Shown piece after piece: positions 55,128-64,000 of a stretch of 64,000 nucleotides of DNA. Each line of letters starts with the position of its first letter. The stretch's first letter is position 1. The stretch covers positions 3,224,001-3,288,000 of the forward strand of contig OZ242031.1 in assembly GCA_965205045.1 (NCBI GenBank), in the 5' to 3' direction. Made by a program: the position numbers and the translations under genes. The notes beneath the pieces were generated by a model. That model saw only the letters and a list, made by a program, of their open reading frames with translations, was not told where the DNA came from and did no database searches. This DNA is from UBA6522 sp965205045 (GTDB lineage Bacteria > Pseudomonadota > Gammaproteobacteria > Steroidobacterales > Rariloculaceae).

Positions 55128-57539
55128 TCAGACCGTATTCACCTGCAACGGCCCATGGGACTGCGGCTGTCCGGCGGCGGCGTTGACCACCATGTCCGGG
55201 CTGACCGGTGCGCGGTTGAAGTCGTAGCCTCCCAGCGCATCGGAGATCGCACACAGCACCGCCGCCGACGCGCAGCCCTGGATGGGCTCGCCGACGCCCT
55301 TGGCGCCCACGGGGTTCTGCGGATCCGCGATGTCCACGGCCGCCCACTCCATCGTGGACGGTACGTCCAGGTACGACATGGGCTTGACCTGGTGGAAGCC
55401 GACGTTGGCCGGCAGGCCGTTCTGGAAATCGTAGACGTGGCGCTCGGTGCAGGCCATGCCCAGTCCCATGACCGCACCGCCCTTGACCTGGTTGGACAGG
55501 CCCTGGGGATGCAGCACCGTACCGCAGTCGGCCACGCTCACGTAGTCGAGGACATCGAACTTGCCGGTCTCCAGATCCAGTTCGATCTCGATGAAGCCGC
55601 TGGCGATGGCCGGGACCACGCCTTCGTGGCGCAGGTTGTCCTTCGCGACGCCTACCAGACCGGTGCCGGCGACCCCGGCCACGGCCATTCGCGTGACATC
55701 GTGGATGTCCTCCGGAGCCTCTTCGCCGGAGAAGCGCCCGCCCAGTTCGATGGCGCGCTGGGCGGCGGCAGCGTAGGTGAGCGATCGGGAAGGGTCGTCC
55801 GTGGCGAATACGGTCTCGTCACCGATGTCGTAGTCCTCCGGCGCGCCTCCCAGGTCCATGGCGGCGATTTCCTTGAGTTTCTCCACCGCGTCCATGGCGG
55901 CCACGTAGTTGGTGCGGGTGCAGGTGAAGGCGGTATTGCTGCCCGTCTGGGTCGGTGCCCACGGCAGGTGCCGGCGGCTGTCGCCCCGTACGATGACGCA
56001 GTTGTCCCAATCGTGCCTGAGCACTTCGGCTGCAACCCGCGAGGTGGCGGTGTGGGAATAGGTGCCCAGATTGCCGCAGCCGGTATGAATGTGAAGAACA
56101 CCGTCGGGCGTGATCCGGACCAGGCCGTCGTAACTGTTGCGGCCCGCCGAGTGATAACACTGGCCGATACCGATGCCGATGACCTTCGAACCGTTTCGCT
56201 GTCCGCTGCGAGCCTGCTTTTCTTCCCAGTTGAACAACTCCGCGCCCTGGGTCAGCGTCTCGTCCTGGTAGGCGCTGGTCACCGGGCCCTGGCGGCCTCC
56301 GATCCTGGCGTCGTTGTCCGCCGAGTTAATGCGCCGTATCGCCAACCGGTCGATGCCCAGCGCCCGCGCAGCCTTGTCGAGGATGGGCTCGACGGCTTCG
56401 GCGATCTGGTTCTGCCCGGGGCCGCGCTGGGGTCCCCGCGGCGGCGTATTGGTATCCACCGGGATACCGCGGTAGCGCATGGCGACGGGCTGGTAGAGGA
56501 TCGACACCGAGTCCGCGGCCGAATCGTTGTCGTTCCAGCCTGTGTGGGGGCCGTTCTCGTGAACGATGGAGAGGTCCAGGGCGAGAATGCGGCCGTCCTC
56601 TCGCAAGCCCATTCGGAGCCGGCCCTGAAAGCCCGCTCGGGCGGTACCGAGTCCGTATTCCTCGGCGCGGGTGATCCGCAGCATCACGGGACGGCCGGTC
56701 TGCTGACTCAGCAGCGCGGGTACGGCCATGATCGGGTACGGTCCGCCCTTGGAGCCGAAACCACCGCCGCAGGTCTCCGCCACGTAGATCAGATCTTCCT
56801 GCTCCACGCCCAGCAACTGGCAGAGCCCGGGGACCATGGCCGTCTGGCTCTGGGATGATCCGTACGGCACGCACTTGCCGTTTTCCCAGTAGGCCATGCA
56901 ACTTCGAGGTTCCATGCAGTGGTGGGAGAGGCCGGCGGTGACGAAGCTCTCGTCGACTACCACGGCCGCTTCCTCGAAACCGCCGTCCACGTCGCCATAG
57001 GCCCATTCGGTGATCGGCTGGCCCATGGGAAGCTGGCCCTCGTCGACGGTCGCGAAATCGTTGGCGGTCCACTTGACCGTCTGCACCGGGATGCTCCGGC
57101 CGGTCACGTTGCCGTCGCTGCGGGCGTTTGGTCCGCCGGGATACAGGCTCTCAAGGGGATCGAAGGTATAGGGCAGGGGTTCCAGCTCCAGTTCGATCAG
57201 GTCGATGGCGTCCTGGGCGGTGGTCTCGTCGTCGGCGGCCACCGCGAGAATGGGTTCGCCGACGTAGCAGGGCTCGTTGGTGAGGATCGGTGTCGCCGGG
57301 GAACGGGGCGCTTGCGCGGGCGGGATATCGTCGGCGGTCAGTACGGCATGTACGCCTTCCAGGGCCATCGCGGCGGAGGCATCGATACTGCGCACTCTCG
57401 CGTGGGGCATGGGACTGGTCAGCAGCTTGCAAAATATCATGCCCTCGGCACGAAAATCCTCGGCGTACTTGGCCTGCCCGGTGACCTTGCCGCGCACATC
57501 CGGCGGCACGAAATCGTTGCCAATCAGCGTATATGCCAT
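55128..57539 (-). CDS. Xanthine dehydrogenase-family molybdopterin-binding subunit
   Basis: This 803-aa protein starts at ATG 57539 with AAGGGGAAA upstream; the open frame before it is not protein-like. It begins with the aldehyde oxidase/xanthine dehydrogenase a/b hammerhead (GNDFVPPDVRGKVTGQAKYAEDF) and has AETCGGGFGSKGG, PPRGPQRGPGQNQIAEAVEP and GAKGVGEPIQGCASAAVL with the catalytic glutamate. Its substrate is unknown. The 2Fe-2S and FAD subunits that normally accompany it are not adjacent, so it must use partners encoded elsewhere. Confidence 0.92.
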   Translation of the reverse strand: MAYTLIGNDFVPPDVRGKVTGQAKYAEDFRAEGMIFCKLLTSPMPHARVRSIDASAAMALEGVHAVLTADDIPPAQAPRSPATPILTNEPCYVGEPILAVAADDETTAQDAIDLIELELEPLPYTFDPLESLYPGGPNARSDGNVTGRSIPVQTVKWTANDFATVDEGQLPMGQPITEWAYGDVDGGFEEAAVVVDESFVTAGLSHHCMEPRSCMAYWENGKCVPYGSSQSQTAMVPGLCQLLGVEQEDLIYVAETCGGGFGSKGGPYPIMAVPALLSQQTGRPVMLRITRAEEYGLGTARAGFQGRLRMGLREDGRILALDLSIVHENGPHTGWNDNDSAADSVSILYQPVAMRYRGIPVDTNTPPRGPQRGPGQNQIAEAVEPILDKAARALGIDRLAIRRINSADNDARIGGRQGPVTSAYQDETLTQGAELFNWEEKQARSGQRNGSKVIGIGIGQCYHSAGRNSYDGLVRITPDGVLHIHTGCGNLGTYSHTATSRVAAEVLRHDWDNCVIVRGDSRRHLPWAPTQTGSNTAFTCTRTNYVAAMDAVEKLKEIAAMDLGGAPEDYDIGDETVFATDDPSRSLTYAAAAQRAIELGGRFSGEEAPEDIHDVTRMAVAGVAGTGLVGVAKDNLRHEGVVPAIASGFIEIELDLETGKFDVLDYVSVADCGTVLHPQGLSNQVKGGAVMGLGMACTERHVYDFQNGLPANVGFHQVKPMSYLDVPSTMEWAAVDIADPQNPVGAKGVGEPIQGCASAAVLCAISDALGGYDFNRAPVSPDMVVNAAAGQPQSHGPLQVNTV

Positions 57540-57741
57540 GTCTATTTCCCCTTTTGTATCAGGCATAGGCACAAAGGGCCGCGTGCACGCCCCTTTGGTC
57601 CCCGAGATTATCACGAAAACAGGTGCCCACTCATGACGCTCGGGACGCAGTGGCGGACCGCTCCACCTGGGTCCCGTGCAGCGTATACAATCCTGATTGG
57701 CAGAGTCAGAATTTACGTTGGACGGCAAACCGGGAGCAACG

Positions 57742-58951
57742 ATGTCACGGCAGTTGGAAGAACGCGGGCGCGACGCAGACGGACTCGACCACGGCGCAGA
57801 CACGCATCGACGGGACGTTCTGAGGGGCGGTATGGCCCTTGGCGGATTGGCCGCGACGGCCGGCATGCCGTTCTGGTCGAAGCTCGCCCTGGCGCAGGGA
57901 GAGGAAATCGTCCCGTTTACCGACGTGCCTGAAACGTTTGCGGCGCCCCCCCGTCGTACCCGGCGGAATCCACTTCCAGGACACGCGCTTCATCGACTCC
58001 TTCTACACGCCGGTGGGCGACTTCTACATCGTCCAGCACTACAACCAGCCGGAAATCGCCGGGGAAGACTATCGGCTGCGGATTACCGGCATGGTAGACC
58101 GTCCCATGGAACCCACCCTGGCGGAGCTGCAAGCCCGGTCGAAGGTCGAAATCGATGCCGGATTCGAGTGCGGGGGCAATCGTGCGGCAGTTTTTCACGG
58201 CCTGATCGGCAATGCACGCTGGGGCGGCGTCAGCCTGCGGGAGTTGCTGCTTGAGGCGGGCATTCAGGACCCGGGTCTCGAAGTGGTCTTCTACGGCGCA
58301 GATGCCGGTACCGAAAGCATCCGAGACCAGAGGGTCGAGCAGAACTTCGGCCGCAGCATGCACCGCGACGATGCGCTACTCCCGGAAATGTTGCTGGCGT
58401 GGGAAATGAACGGCGAGCCGCTGAACCTCTACCACGGGGCGCCGGTGCGGCTGATCGCCCCCGGCTGGTATGGCATTTCGAACGTGAAGTGGCTTACCCA
58501 GATTCACGTGCAGGACCGGCGCTACATGGGCCGCTTCATGGCACGGGACTACGTGACACTGGCCCGCCGGGACATCGGCGGCGTGGAACGCTGGGAGGAA
58601 CGCTCCGTGACCCGGATGCGGCTCAAGTCGTCCATCGTGCGCGTAACCCGCAACGCAGACGGCCACGAAATCATGGGTTTTGTGCTCAACGACGGCACAC
58701 CGCTGAGTGCCGTGGAAATCCGCATCGACGACGGTGCCTGGCAGCCCGCGGCCATCGACGCGGAATCCACCCAATACTCATGGAAGCTGTTCCGATACGC
58801 CTGGCAGAACGCCGAACCGGGCGAGCACACAATTGTCTCGCGGGTCACCGACGCGAACGGCCAGGTCCAGGCCACCGCCGACCAAATCCCCGAGAAGCCC
58901 ACCCGCTGGGAGAACTACGCGCAGTTTCCCCGGTCAATATTGATTGGATGA
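57742..58951 (+). pseudogene. Sulfite-oxidase-family molybdopterin oxidoreductase with C-tract frameshift
   Basis: ATG 57742 opens a Tat signal (RRDVLRGGMALGGLAATAGM). The frame changes at the 7-C tract 57946-57952. With six C the protein reads on as TFAAPPVVPGGIHFQDTRFIDSFYTP. The downstream part carries the Mo-cofactor domain, with the cysteine ligand in FECGGNRAAVFHGLIGN, and the dimerisation domain (TRMRLKSSIVRV to PTRWENYAQFPRSI). It would be a periplasmic SorA/SUOX-like enzyme of about 400 aa. One extra C is either a sequencing error or slipped-strand variation. Confidence 0.82.
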
Positions 58952-59053
58952 CGGGTGCCAGCAGGGCTTGTCGTCGTAAAGGTCTACCATACGGATTGAA
59001 TGCGTCAGTAGATGCAGCGCTATTCGGTGAAAATTTTGGGAGAATAGTCGCCA

Positions 59054-60796
59054 ATGCTGACGAAGATTACTGTTCGCAACTTCAAGCGATTCGGAGAAGC
59101 CGAGATCGAGCTCGGGAATCCGGTTGTCTTTATTGGCCCGAACAACTCCGGAAAAACGTCGGCGCTACAGGCACTGGCGCTCTGGGACATCGGCCTCAAG
59201 CGGTGGAACGAGCGGCGGTCGGGCATGAAGACTCCCGAGCGTCGGCCCGGGGTCACGGTGAACCGTCGCGACCTGGTTTCCCTTCCGGTCCCGGACGCAA
59301 AACTCCTTTGGCGAGAACTTCGCGTTCGGGACGTCCGCAAGATTGATGGTCGTCAGCAGACCGGCAATGTGCGGATCGACATCGTTGTGGAGGGTGTGAC
59401 GGCAGACAGAAGCTGGATCTGCGGGCTTGAGTTTGACTATGCAAACGAGGAGTCCTTTTATTGTCGCCCATTGCGCCTCTCGGACGGTAACGTGCCCGAG
59501 CGCATGCCAATTCCCGCAGAAGCCTCTTCGGTTCAGATCGCCTTTCTGCCTCCGATGTCAGGTTTGGCAGCGACGGAGACACGCCTGGACCAGGGAGCCA
59601 TCAATGTTCGAGTAGGAGAAGGTCGGACCGCGGAGGTCCTGCGCAATCTCTGCTACCGAATTCATGAGGACCGCCCCGACAAATGGAAGGTTCTTTCGGA
59701 ACAGATTGAAAACCTTTTCGGGTCTGAACTCGACTCTCCCCGCTATATCCCGGAACGGGGCGAGATTACGATGACATATCGCGAGCCCGGTGTGAGACTG
59801 GATCTTTCATCGACCGGGAGAGGACTTCAGCAGACACTGCTGCTGCTGGCATACATGTATGCGAATCCGGGCGCCGTATTGCTATTGGACGAACCCGACG
59901 CCCATCTGGAGATACTTCGCCAGCGCCAGATCTACCAACTGCTGACGGACGTGGGACGCGACAGTGGAAGCCAGGTCATTGCAGCAAGCCACTCCGAAGT
60001 ACTCCTGAACGAAGCTGCAGACCGCGACCTTGTTGTGGCTTTTGTTGGACGGCCCCATCGCATCGACGACCGCGGAAGTCAGGTGCTCAAGGCCCTGCGC
60101 GAAATCGGTTTTGAACACTACTACCAGGCCGAGCAGACCGGCTGGGTGCTATATCTGGAGGGCTCGACAGATCTCTCGGTTCTTCAGGCGTTCGCTCGAA
60201 GGTTGGGACATGGCGAGGCGTCGGCGGCGCTGGAAAGACCGTTTGTGCATTACGTTGGCAATCAGCCGAGGGCAGTTCAAAATCACTTTCACGGAATTCG
60301 CGAGGCGCTTCCCGGTCTTGTGGGAGTTGCGCTGTTTGATCGGTTAGAGGGTGGTATGCCCGCAATTGCCCCGGTTGAACGCTTGATGTGGGAAAGACGT
60401 GAGATCGAGAATTACCTCTGTACGCAGGCGACCCTGGAGGCGTACGCAATCCAGTCCGCCGAAGCCGACATGCCTGGTCCGCTGTTTGCTGTGGCAGAGG
60501 CCGACAAACGGCTTCGCGCGATGCGAGAGGCTATCGAGGAGATCACCTCGGCGCTTGAGAGCCTCGGTCGGGGTTCACCCTGGGATCCCGACACCAAGGC
60601 AAGCGACGATTTCCTGGATCCACTTTTCCGCGCGTACTTCCATAAGCTCGATCTCCCCAATCTCATGGCGAAGAAGAACTTCTACGAATTGGCTCAGTAC
60701 GTGCCCCAGGGAGAGATCAACGAGGAGATTCGCAATAAGCTGGATTCGATTGTCCGCATTGCCTCAAGCGCGACGCCTAGAACGGATAGCACTTAG
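59054..60796 (+). CDS. OLD-like ATPase with TOPRIM-like C-terminus
   Basis: This 580-aa protein has an SMC/ABC-type ATPase: ITVRNFKRFGEAEIEL, Walker A GPNNSGKTSAL, signature LSSTGRGLQQTLLLL, Walker B VLLLDEPDAHLE and the H-loop AASHSEVLL. From about residue 355 a TOPRIM-like start YLEGSTDLSVLQAFA follows, then VGVALFDRLEG, where a DxD would be expected. OLD-family and Gabija GajA nucleases have this order, but no gajB-like helicase is next to it. It may be a stand-alone defence nuclease or a repair protein. The acidic TOPRIM set looks degenerate. Confidence 0.75.
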   Translation: MLTKITVRNFKRFGEAEIELGNPVVFIGPNNSGKTSALQALALWDIGLKRWNERRSGMKTPERRPGVTVNRRDLVSLPVPDAKLLWRELRVRDVRKIDGRQQTGNVRIDIVVEGVTADRSWICGLEFDYANEESFYCRPLRLSDGNVPERMPIPAEASSVQIAFLPPMSGLAATETRLDQGAINVRVGEGRTAEVLRNLCYRIHEDRPDKWKVLSEQIENLFGSELDSPRYIPERGEITMTYREPGVRLDLSSTGRGLQQTLLLLAYMYANPGAVLLLDEPDAHLEILRQRQIYQLLTDVGRDSGSQVIAASHSEVLLNEAADRDLVVAFVGRPHRIDDRGSQVLKALREIGFEHYYQAEQTGWVLYLEGSTDLSVLQAFARRLGHGEASAALERPFVHYVGNQPRAVQNHFHGIREALPGLVGVALFDRLEGGMPAIAPVERLMWERREIENYLCTQATLEAYAIQSAEADMPGPLFAVAEADKRLRAMREAIEEITSALESLGRGSPWDPDTKASDDFLDPLFRAYFHKLDLPNLMAKKNFYELAQYVPQGEINEEIRNKLDSIVRIASSATPRTDST

Positions 60797-61019
60797 TTCT
60801 CAATACGCCCTGACTTCCGATTTCGACGGGTGGACGCGAATTTGCGTCATTTCCCGGCCGCTTCTTCCAGCTACAGCGTGCTGATTCCGTCATTGACGAC
60901 CACATTCGCCTCCTCAACAAGAAAGCAGCGAGTAGTGGCGATGTCCTGGTTTCGTGCGACTCTCGTCACGAGGACGGTATTCCGCGCACGCCTCGCGCCG
61001 CGCTGTTCCGGTGGCCCAC
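60797..61019. other. Convergent intergenic region
   Basis: This 223-bp gap separates the ATPase and MFS stop codons. I see no gene and no obvious terminator stem with a T-run. Confidence 0.5.
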
Positions 61020-62216
61020 TCAGTGGCTCGAAGCCGCGGCCAGTTCCCGTTTCCGCGACAGGGTGGACTCTCTGAGAACCGGCGGTTGGATGAGTACCAG
61101 GGTGACGGCGAGGAGGGCCGTGCACAGGGTGATGACCTGGCCATAGGTGCCGCCGGTCAGGATCGAGGCGGCGACGGCGGGTCCCGCGGCGATCCCCATC
61201 ATCTGCATGGCGACCGCGTAGGTCACCTGGCGGCCGCTGCGGTCGAAGCTCGCGTGGGCGCCCAGCAGGTACGGGTGCGCGGTGTTCCAAAGCAGGTTGA
61301 AGAGGCAGGCGGCGATGACGAAGCCCATGGCGGTGCGGTAGCTGCCGAGAATCAGCAGGGAGACAATCGAGCCGACCAGAGCGATGGCCAGCGGCCACGC
61401 TCTCCCGTAGCGGCTGCCAAAAACCACGGCGATCAGGGCACCGGCGATGCCGGCGAACTGCGACAGCGTCAGCGCGTTGGCCACCTGCTGCTCGGGAATG
61501 CCCGCATCGCGGCCGATCAGCGACATGTAGGTCCAGATGCCGAACGTGGCGACGAAGTAGAGGAACATGGCGCCCAGCGCCATGCCGCGAAGGCTCCAGG
61601 GCAGGGTGAGGCCGCCCTCGTCGACGCTGGTCTGTTGCTCGCCGCGGGTGGGCACGTTGCGAACGACCGGAAGCGCGAGACCGGCGAAGGTCGCGAAGAC
61701 CAGCAGGAGTCCGACGAGTCCGGCCATTGCAAAGATCGTGGGGATGGCGAAGAAGATTACGGCTGCGTAGACCATGAGGGACACGATCAGCAGGCCGAAA
61801 TTCCGGTCCGCGGCGGCCGTCAGGCCGACCACCACGTAGCACAGCGGTACGATGGTGCCGTTGGCTACGCCGGTGCAGAACCGCAGCACGCGAAACGTCT
61901 GGTAGTCGTCCACCACGGTGCAAAGCAGGTTGCCGACCATGAGCACACCCAGCGCGCCGTAGAACAGGTAACGCCAGTTGACCCGGGTGACGAGAACCAT
62001 CATCAGAAGGCTCTGCACGGCCTTGCCGGTGTTCTCCGCAGCCGCCACGTAGCCCCCCTGCACGGCGCTGAATCCCAGTTGGCTTACCATGCCGTCCACA
62101 AAGGCGGGCTGCAGGATCACCGCCTGAGGGCCCACAAGGTGCAGAAACATCAGGGACAGCAGCACCGCCACGCTGTTGACGTTGACGGGCCGATCGGGGT
62201 TAAACAGGTTCTGCAT
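61020..62216 (-). CDS. Major facilitator superfamily transporter
   Basis: This protein of about 398 aa starts at ATG 62216; upstream ATGs at 62267 and 62351 are possible. About twelve hydrophobic helices are visible, for example VAVLLSLMFLHLVGPQAVIL, YLFYGALGVLMVGNLL, FGLLIVSLMVYAAVIFFAIPTIF and AGIAGALIAVVFGSRYGR, with a central charged loop near PTRGEQQTSVDEGG. Substrate unknown. It is divergent from the P450 gene with a 161-nt shared region, which suggests linked regulation (inference). Confidence 0.85.
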   Translation of the reverse strand: MQNLFNPDRPVNVNSVAVLLSLMFLHLVGPQAVILQPAFVDGMVSQLGFSAVQGGYVAAAENTGKAVQSLLMMVLVTRVNWRYLFYGALGVLMVGNLLCTVVDDYQTFRVLRFCTGVANGTIVPLCYVVVGLTAAADRNFGLLIVSLMVYAAVIFFAIPTIFAMAGLVGLLLVFATFAGLALPVVRNVPTRGEQQTSVDEGGLTLPWSLRGMALGAMFLYFVATFGIWTYMSLIGRDAGIPEQQVANALTLSQFAGIAGALIAVVFGSRYGRAWPLAIALVGSIVSLLILGSYRTAMGFVIAACLFNLLWNTAHPYLLGAHASFDRSGRQVTYAVAMQMMGIAAGPAVAASILTGGTYGQVITLCTALLAVTLVLIQPPVLRESTLSRKRELAAASSH

Positions 62217-62377
62217 CAGGTTTTCGTTCCAGTGCCGGGTGTGGGATGGGTATCGGGTCCCTTTCATTTTCGTGGATTGTACTACTATAGTTCGTCCATG
62301 CGAGAGAAGCGGTCTAGCCTGCGCATCATGAACCCCAATTTTGTTGTACAAAGACGAATAAAGTCAGGATTCCCGGC

Positions 62378-63685
62378 ATGACGGTCCAGGCAGCGCAGGA
62401 CCTGCCGACGCTCTCGGAGCTGGCTGATGAGCGATTCGCGCGGGATCCGGGGTTTGCCTACCGGGCCGCCCATGCGCAGCCGGGACCCGGCCTGTTCCGA
62501 ATGCCCACCGGCGACGGGCTGATCGCCACCGCCCATCGGACGCTTGCGGACCTGATGCACCATGCCGCTCTCGGCGCGCAGCACCGCCGGAAACGCCGCT
62601 CGGGCGCCGGGGCCGAGGGCGCCCTGGCCCGGATGGACAGCTACAGCCCCTTCTTCATGAACGAGCCCGCGCACACGCCCATCGCGATCGCGACCTACCG
62701 GCCCATGAGCCCCGCGCGTAACCATCCGCTGATCGAGACGATCACGCACGCCGCCGAACGGGCCATGGACGACATGCTCGACCGCGGCGGAGTGGTCGAC
62801 CTGCGGCGGGACTTTGTCCAGGTTATCGTTCGCAACTTCTGGGCCCGGTTCCTGGGCCTGCCGGCGGAGGCGGCGCCGCTGCTTGAGAAATGTTCCGCCG
62901 ACATATTGCCCATGTTGAAGTTCGAGAATACGCCCGAGGAGGTGGAGACCGCGAACCGCGCCGCGCAGACCATGCGGGATTACCTGGAGGCGCACCATCG
63001 GACGTTCGGCGACTCGCCGGGCGGAGCTTCGACGGACGGGGACTCGCCAGGCGGAGATTCAACCGGCGGAGATTCGGCGGGCGGAGATTCAACGGGAGAG
63101 ACCTTTCTCGATCTCTTCGAGTCCGTTCTTGCCGACGGCGACTGGAAAGACGTGCCGAGGAACGCCGCGACGACCGCGGCGGCGATCACGTTCGACGGCA
63201 TCGACTCCGCGGCGGGCGGCGCCGCCAACGTCATCTATACGTGCCTGAGCCACCCCGACCAATGGGCTCTCCTGGAGGAGAATCCGGGGCTGGTCCATGA
63301 TGCCTGGCGTGAAGCGATACGCCTCGAGCCGCCATTCTTCGGCCTTCACCGCGGGGCGTACGAGGACATCGAATACGAAGGCGTTCGGCTCGACGCCGGC
63401 ACCAATCTGCTGATGGCGTGGGGAGCGGCCAACCGCGATCCCCGAGTCTTCGAGAATCCGGACCGTTTCGATATCCGGCGGCCGAAGCGGCGCACGCTGG
63501 GATTCGGCGGCGGCCCGCGAATCTGCAAGGGACGTCACCTGGCGATGCTGGAGGGCGAGATCGCGTTGCGCGTTCTGCTCGAGCGGCTCGCGTCCATCGA
63601 ACTGCTGGTGGACGAACCCGACTGGGGAGGCCCGGGCATGGTTCGCGCCATCCGGTCCATTCCGGCCCGGCTGATTCCGAAGTAA
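62378..63685 (+). CDS. Cytochrome P450
   Basis: This 435-aa soluble P450 has the heme-cysteine loop FGGGPRICKGRHLA (residues about 379-392), a conserved EAIRLEP helix-K-type glutamate-arginine, and an I-helix region TFDGIDSAAGGAAN that is less typical than AGxET. Between helices F/G and I it contains a low-complexity GDSPGG/GGDSTG insertion encoded by a tandem repeat. Its neighbours are an MFS transporter and a probable sulfotransferase. The substrate is unknown. Confidence 0.92.
   Translation: MTVQAAQDLPTLSELADERFARDPGFAYRAAHAQPGPGLFRMPTGDGLIATAHRTLADLMHHAALGAQHRRKRRSGAGAEGALARMDSYSPFFMNEPAHTPIAIATYRPMSPARNHPLIETITHAAERAMDDMLDRGGVVDLRRDFVQVIVRNFWARFLGLPAEAAPLLEKCSADILPMLKFENTPEEVETANRAAQTMRDYLEAHHRTFGDSPGGASTDGDSPGGDSTGGDSAGGDSTGETFLDLFESVLADGDWKDVPRNAATTAAAITFDGIDSAAGGAANVIYTCLSHPDQWALLEENPGLVHDAWREAIRLEPPFFGLHRGAYEDIEYEGVRLDAGTNLLMAWGAANRDPRVFENPDRFDIRRPKRRTLGFGGGPRICKGRHLAMLEGEIALRVLLERLASIELLVDEPDWGGPGMVRAIRSIPARLIPK
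63005..63094 (+). repeat. 15-bp tandem repeats inside the P450 gene
   Basis: About six in-frame units of type ggcggagattcaacg encode GGDST/GGDSA/GDSPG pentads. Because the unit is a multiple of three, copy-number change would alter only the length of a surface loop. Confidence 0.85.
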
Positions 63686-63702
63686 GAGCCTGGGAAGATT
63701 CG

Positions 63703-64000
63703 ATGCATTTCATTGAAGAGCCCACGGTGATCCGGAATCCCAATCCCCGCGTGCCGCTGGCCGCGGTGGTCTTCTTCCGGCCCAGCGAACCCGGCCGCAC
63801 CCGGATTGACATCTGCGATCCGGACCGCCAATGGAGCGTGGAGTTCGGCCGCGACCGGCCGCCGGTCGAGGGGCTGCCCATTCTCGGCATGCGCCCTGAC
63901 CGTGACCACGAGCTTCGCGTGACGCTGATCGCCGAATCCGGCGCCGAAGTGACGGCGCCTGCGCCGCTTCGCTACCGCACGCCTCCCTTGCCGGCCGGCT
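63703..64000 (+). CDS. Putative aryl-sulfate sulfotransferase, N-terminal part (runs off window)
   Basis: ATG 63703 opens a frame to the window end: NPNPRVPLAAVVFFRPSEPGRTRIDI, WSVEFGRDRPPVEGLPILGMRPDRDHELRVTLI. This beta-rich start resembles the N-terminal domain of ASST-type arylsulfotransferases (N-P-L-x-A-V...PVLGMRPD). No signal peptide is seen. The catalytic propeller would lie outside the window, so the call is tentative. The gene starts 17 nt after the P450 stop and is probably cotranscribed. Confidence 0.5.
   Translation, partial: MHFIEEPTVIRNPNPRVPLAAVVFFRPSEPGRTRIDICDPDRQWSVEFGRDRPPVEGLPILGMRPDRDHELRVTLIAESGAEVTAPAPLRYRTPPLPAG

Noticed and set aside
55122..56858. 578-codon plus-strand frame
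   Set aside because: Antisense to the xanthine dehydrogenase-family gene; no signal peptide, motif or ribosome binding site.
59054..60796. Complete Gabija system
   Set aside because: No gajB-like UvrD helicase follows; the next gene is a convergent MFS transporter.
60954..62381. 475-codon plus-strand frame
   Set aside because: Antisense to the MFS transporter and composed of charged, Q/H-rich shadow sequence.

Overview
The window is a GC-rich stretch of a gammaproteobacterial chromosome. The assignment rests on gene order: sdhCDAB-sdhE, then rpoE-rseA-rseB-rseC-lepB-rnc-era-recO-pdxJ-acpS, then nagZ-HPRT-methylthioinosine phosphorylase, csiV and djlA, all arrangements or families typical of Gammaproteobacteria. 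TonB-dependent receptors, a lone molybdenum hydroxylase, P450, DUF6152-like proteins and a likely aryl-sulfotransferase suggest a marine or host-associated heterotroph (inference).

Positions 1-20718 are an accessory region. It holds four related giant secreted-protein genes (called D, A, B and C from left to right) built of tandem Ig-like (He_PIG-type) repeats, a bracket domain and an FG-GAP/VCBS-like segment. A, B and C end in a predicted LAS-type (M15/M74-like) zinc peptidase domain (H-x6-D plus H-x-H); D ends differently. Each of A, B and C is followed within 7-24 nt by one or two genes of an unrecognised family of small exported proteins with a C-terminal CxxC. The layout resembles polymorphic effector-immunity cassettes, here with Ig-repeat stalks and peptidoglycan-hydrolase-like tips. 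Only B (8419-12786) is intact. A and C are broken so as to lose the catalytic tip, while all four partner genes are open. D/A and gspC/C meet head-to-head with both 5' ends missing, which points to recombination between repeats or to misassembly. A T2SS secretin gene (gspD) and a truncated gspC lie between B and C, and an internally deleted IS1380-type element lies between A and B.

Positions 21081-25888 hold a lectin-like secreted protein, a remnant of a Planctomycete-type cytochrome, ygfZ and a large TonB-dependent receptor. Positions 26205-39794 are core: succinate dehydrogenase with its flavinylation factor, a YgfX-like membrane protein, the sigma-E regulon head (with a visible sigma-E promoter overlapping the obvious start codon), signal peptidase, RNase III, Era, RecO, PdxJ, AcpS, a DEDD exonuclease and RlmD. 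Positions 40079-49642 hold an AAA/PD-(D/E)XK protein, an L,D-transpeptidase, nagZ, a truncated TonB receptor, purine salvage genes, csiV, djlA and an outer-membrane barrel whose signal peptide is split by a T-tract frameshift.

Positions 49643-53907 look like a selenium locus: a NADH dehydrogenase-like/SelD fusion and a peroxiredoxin-like selenoprotein with an in-frame UGA in W-U-P-F-C. Between them sits a mntA antitoxin with a truncated hepT toxin. The right end carries a DUF6152-like protein, a molybdopterin-binding xanthine dehydrogenase-family protein, a sulfite-oxidase-family protein with a C-tract frameshift, an orphan OLD-like ATPase, an MFS transporter, a P450 with an internal 15-bp repeat, and the start of a putative sulfotransferase. 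No tRNA, rRNA or CRISPR array was seen.
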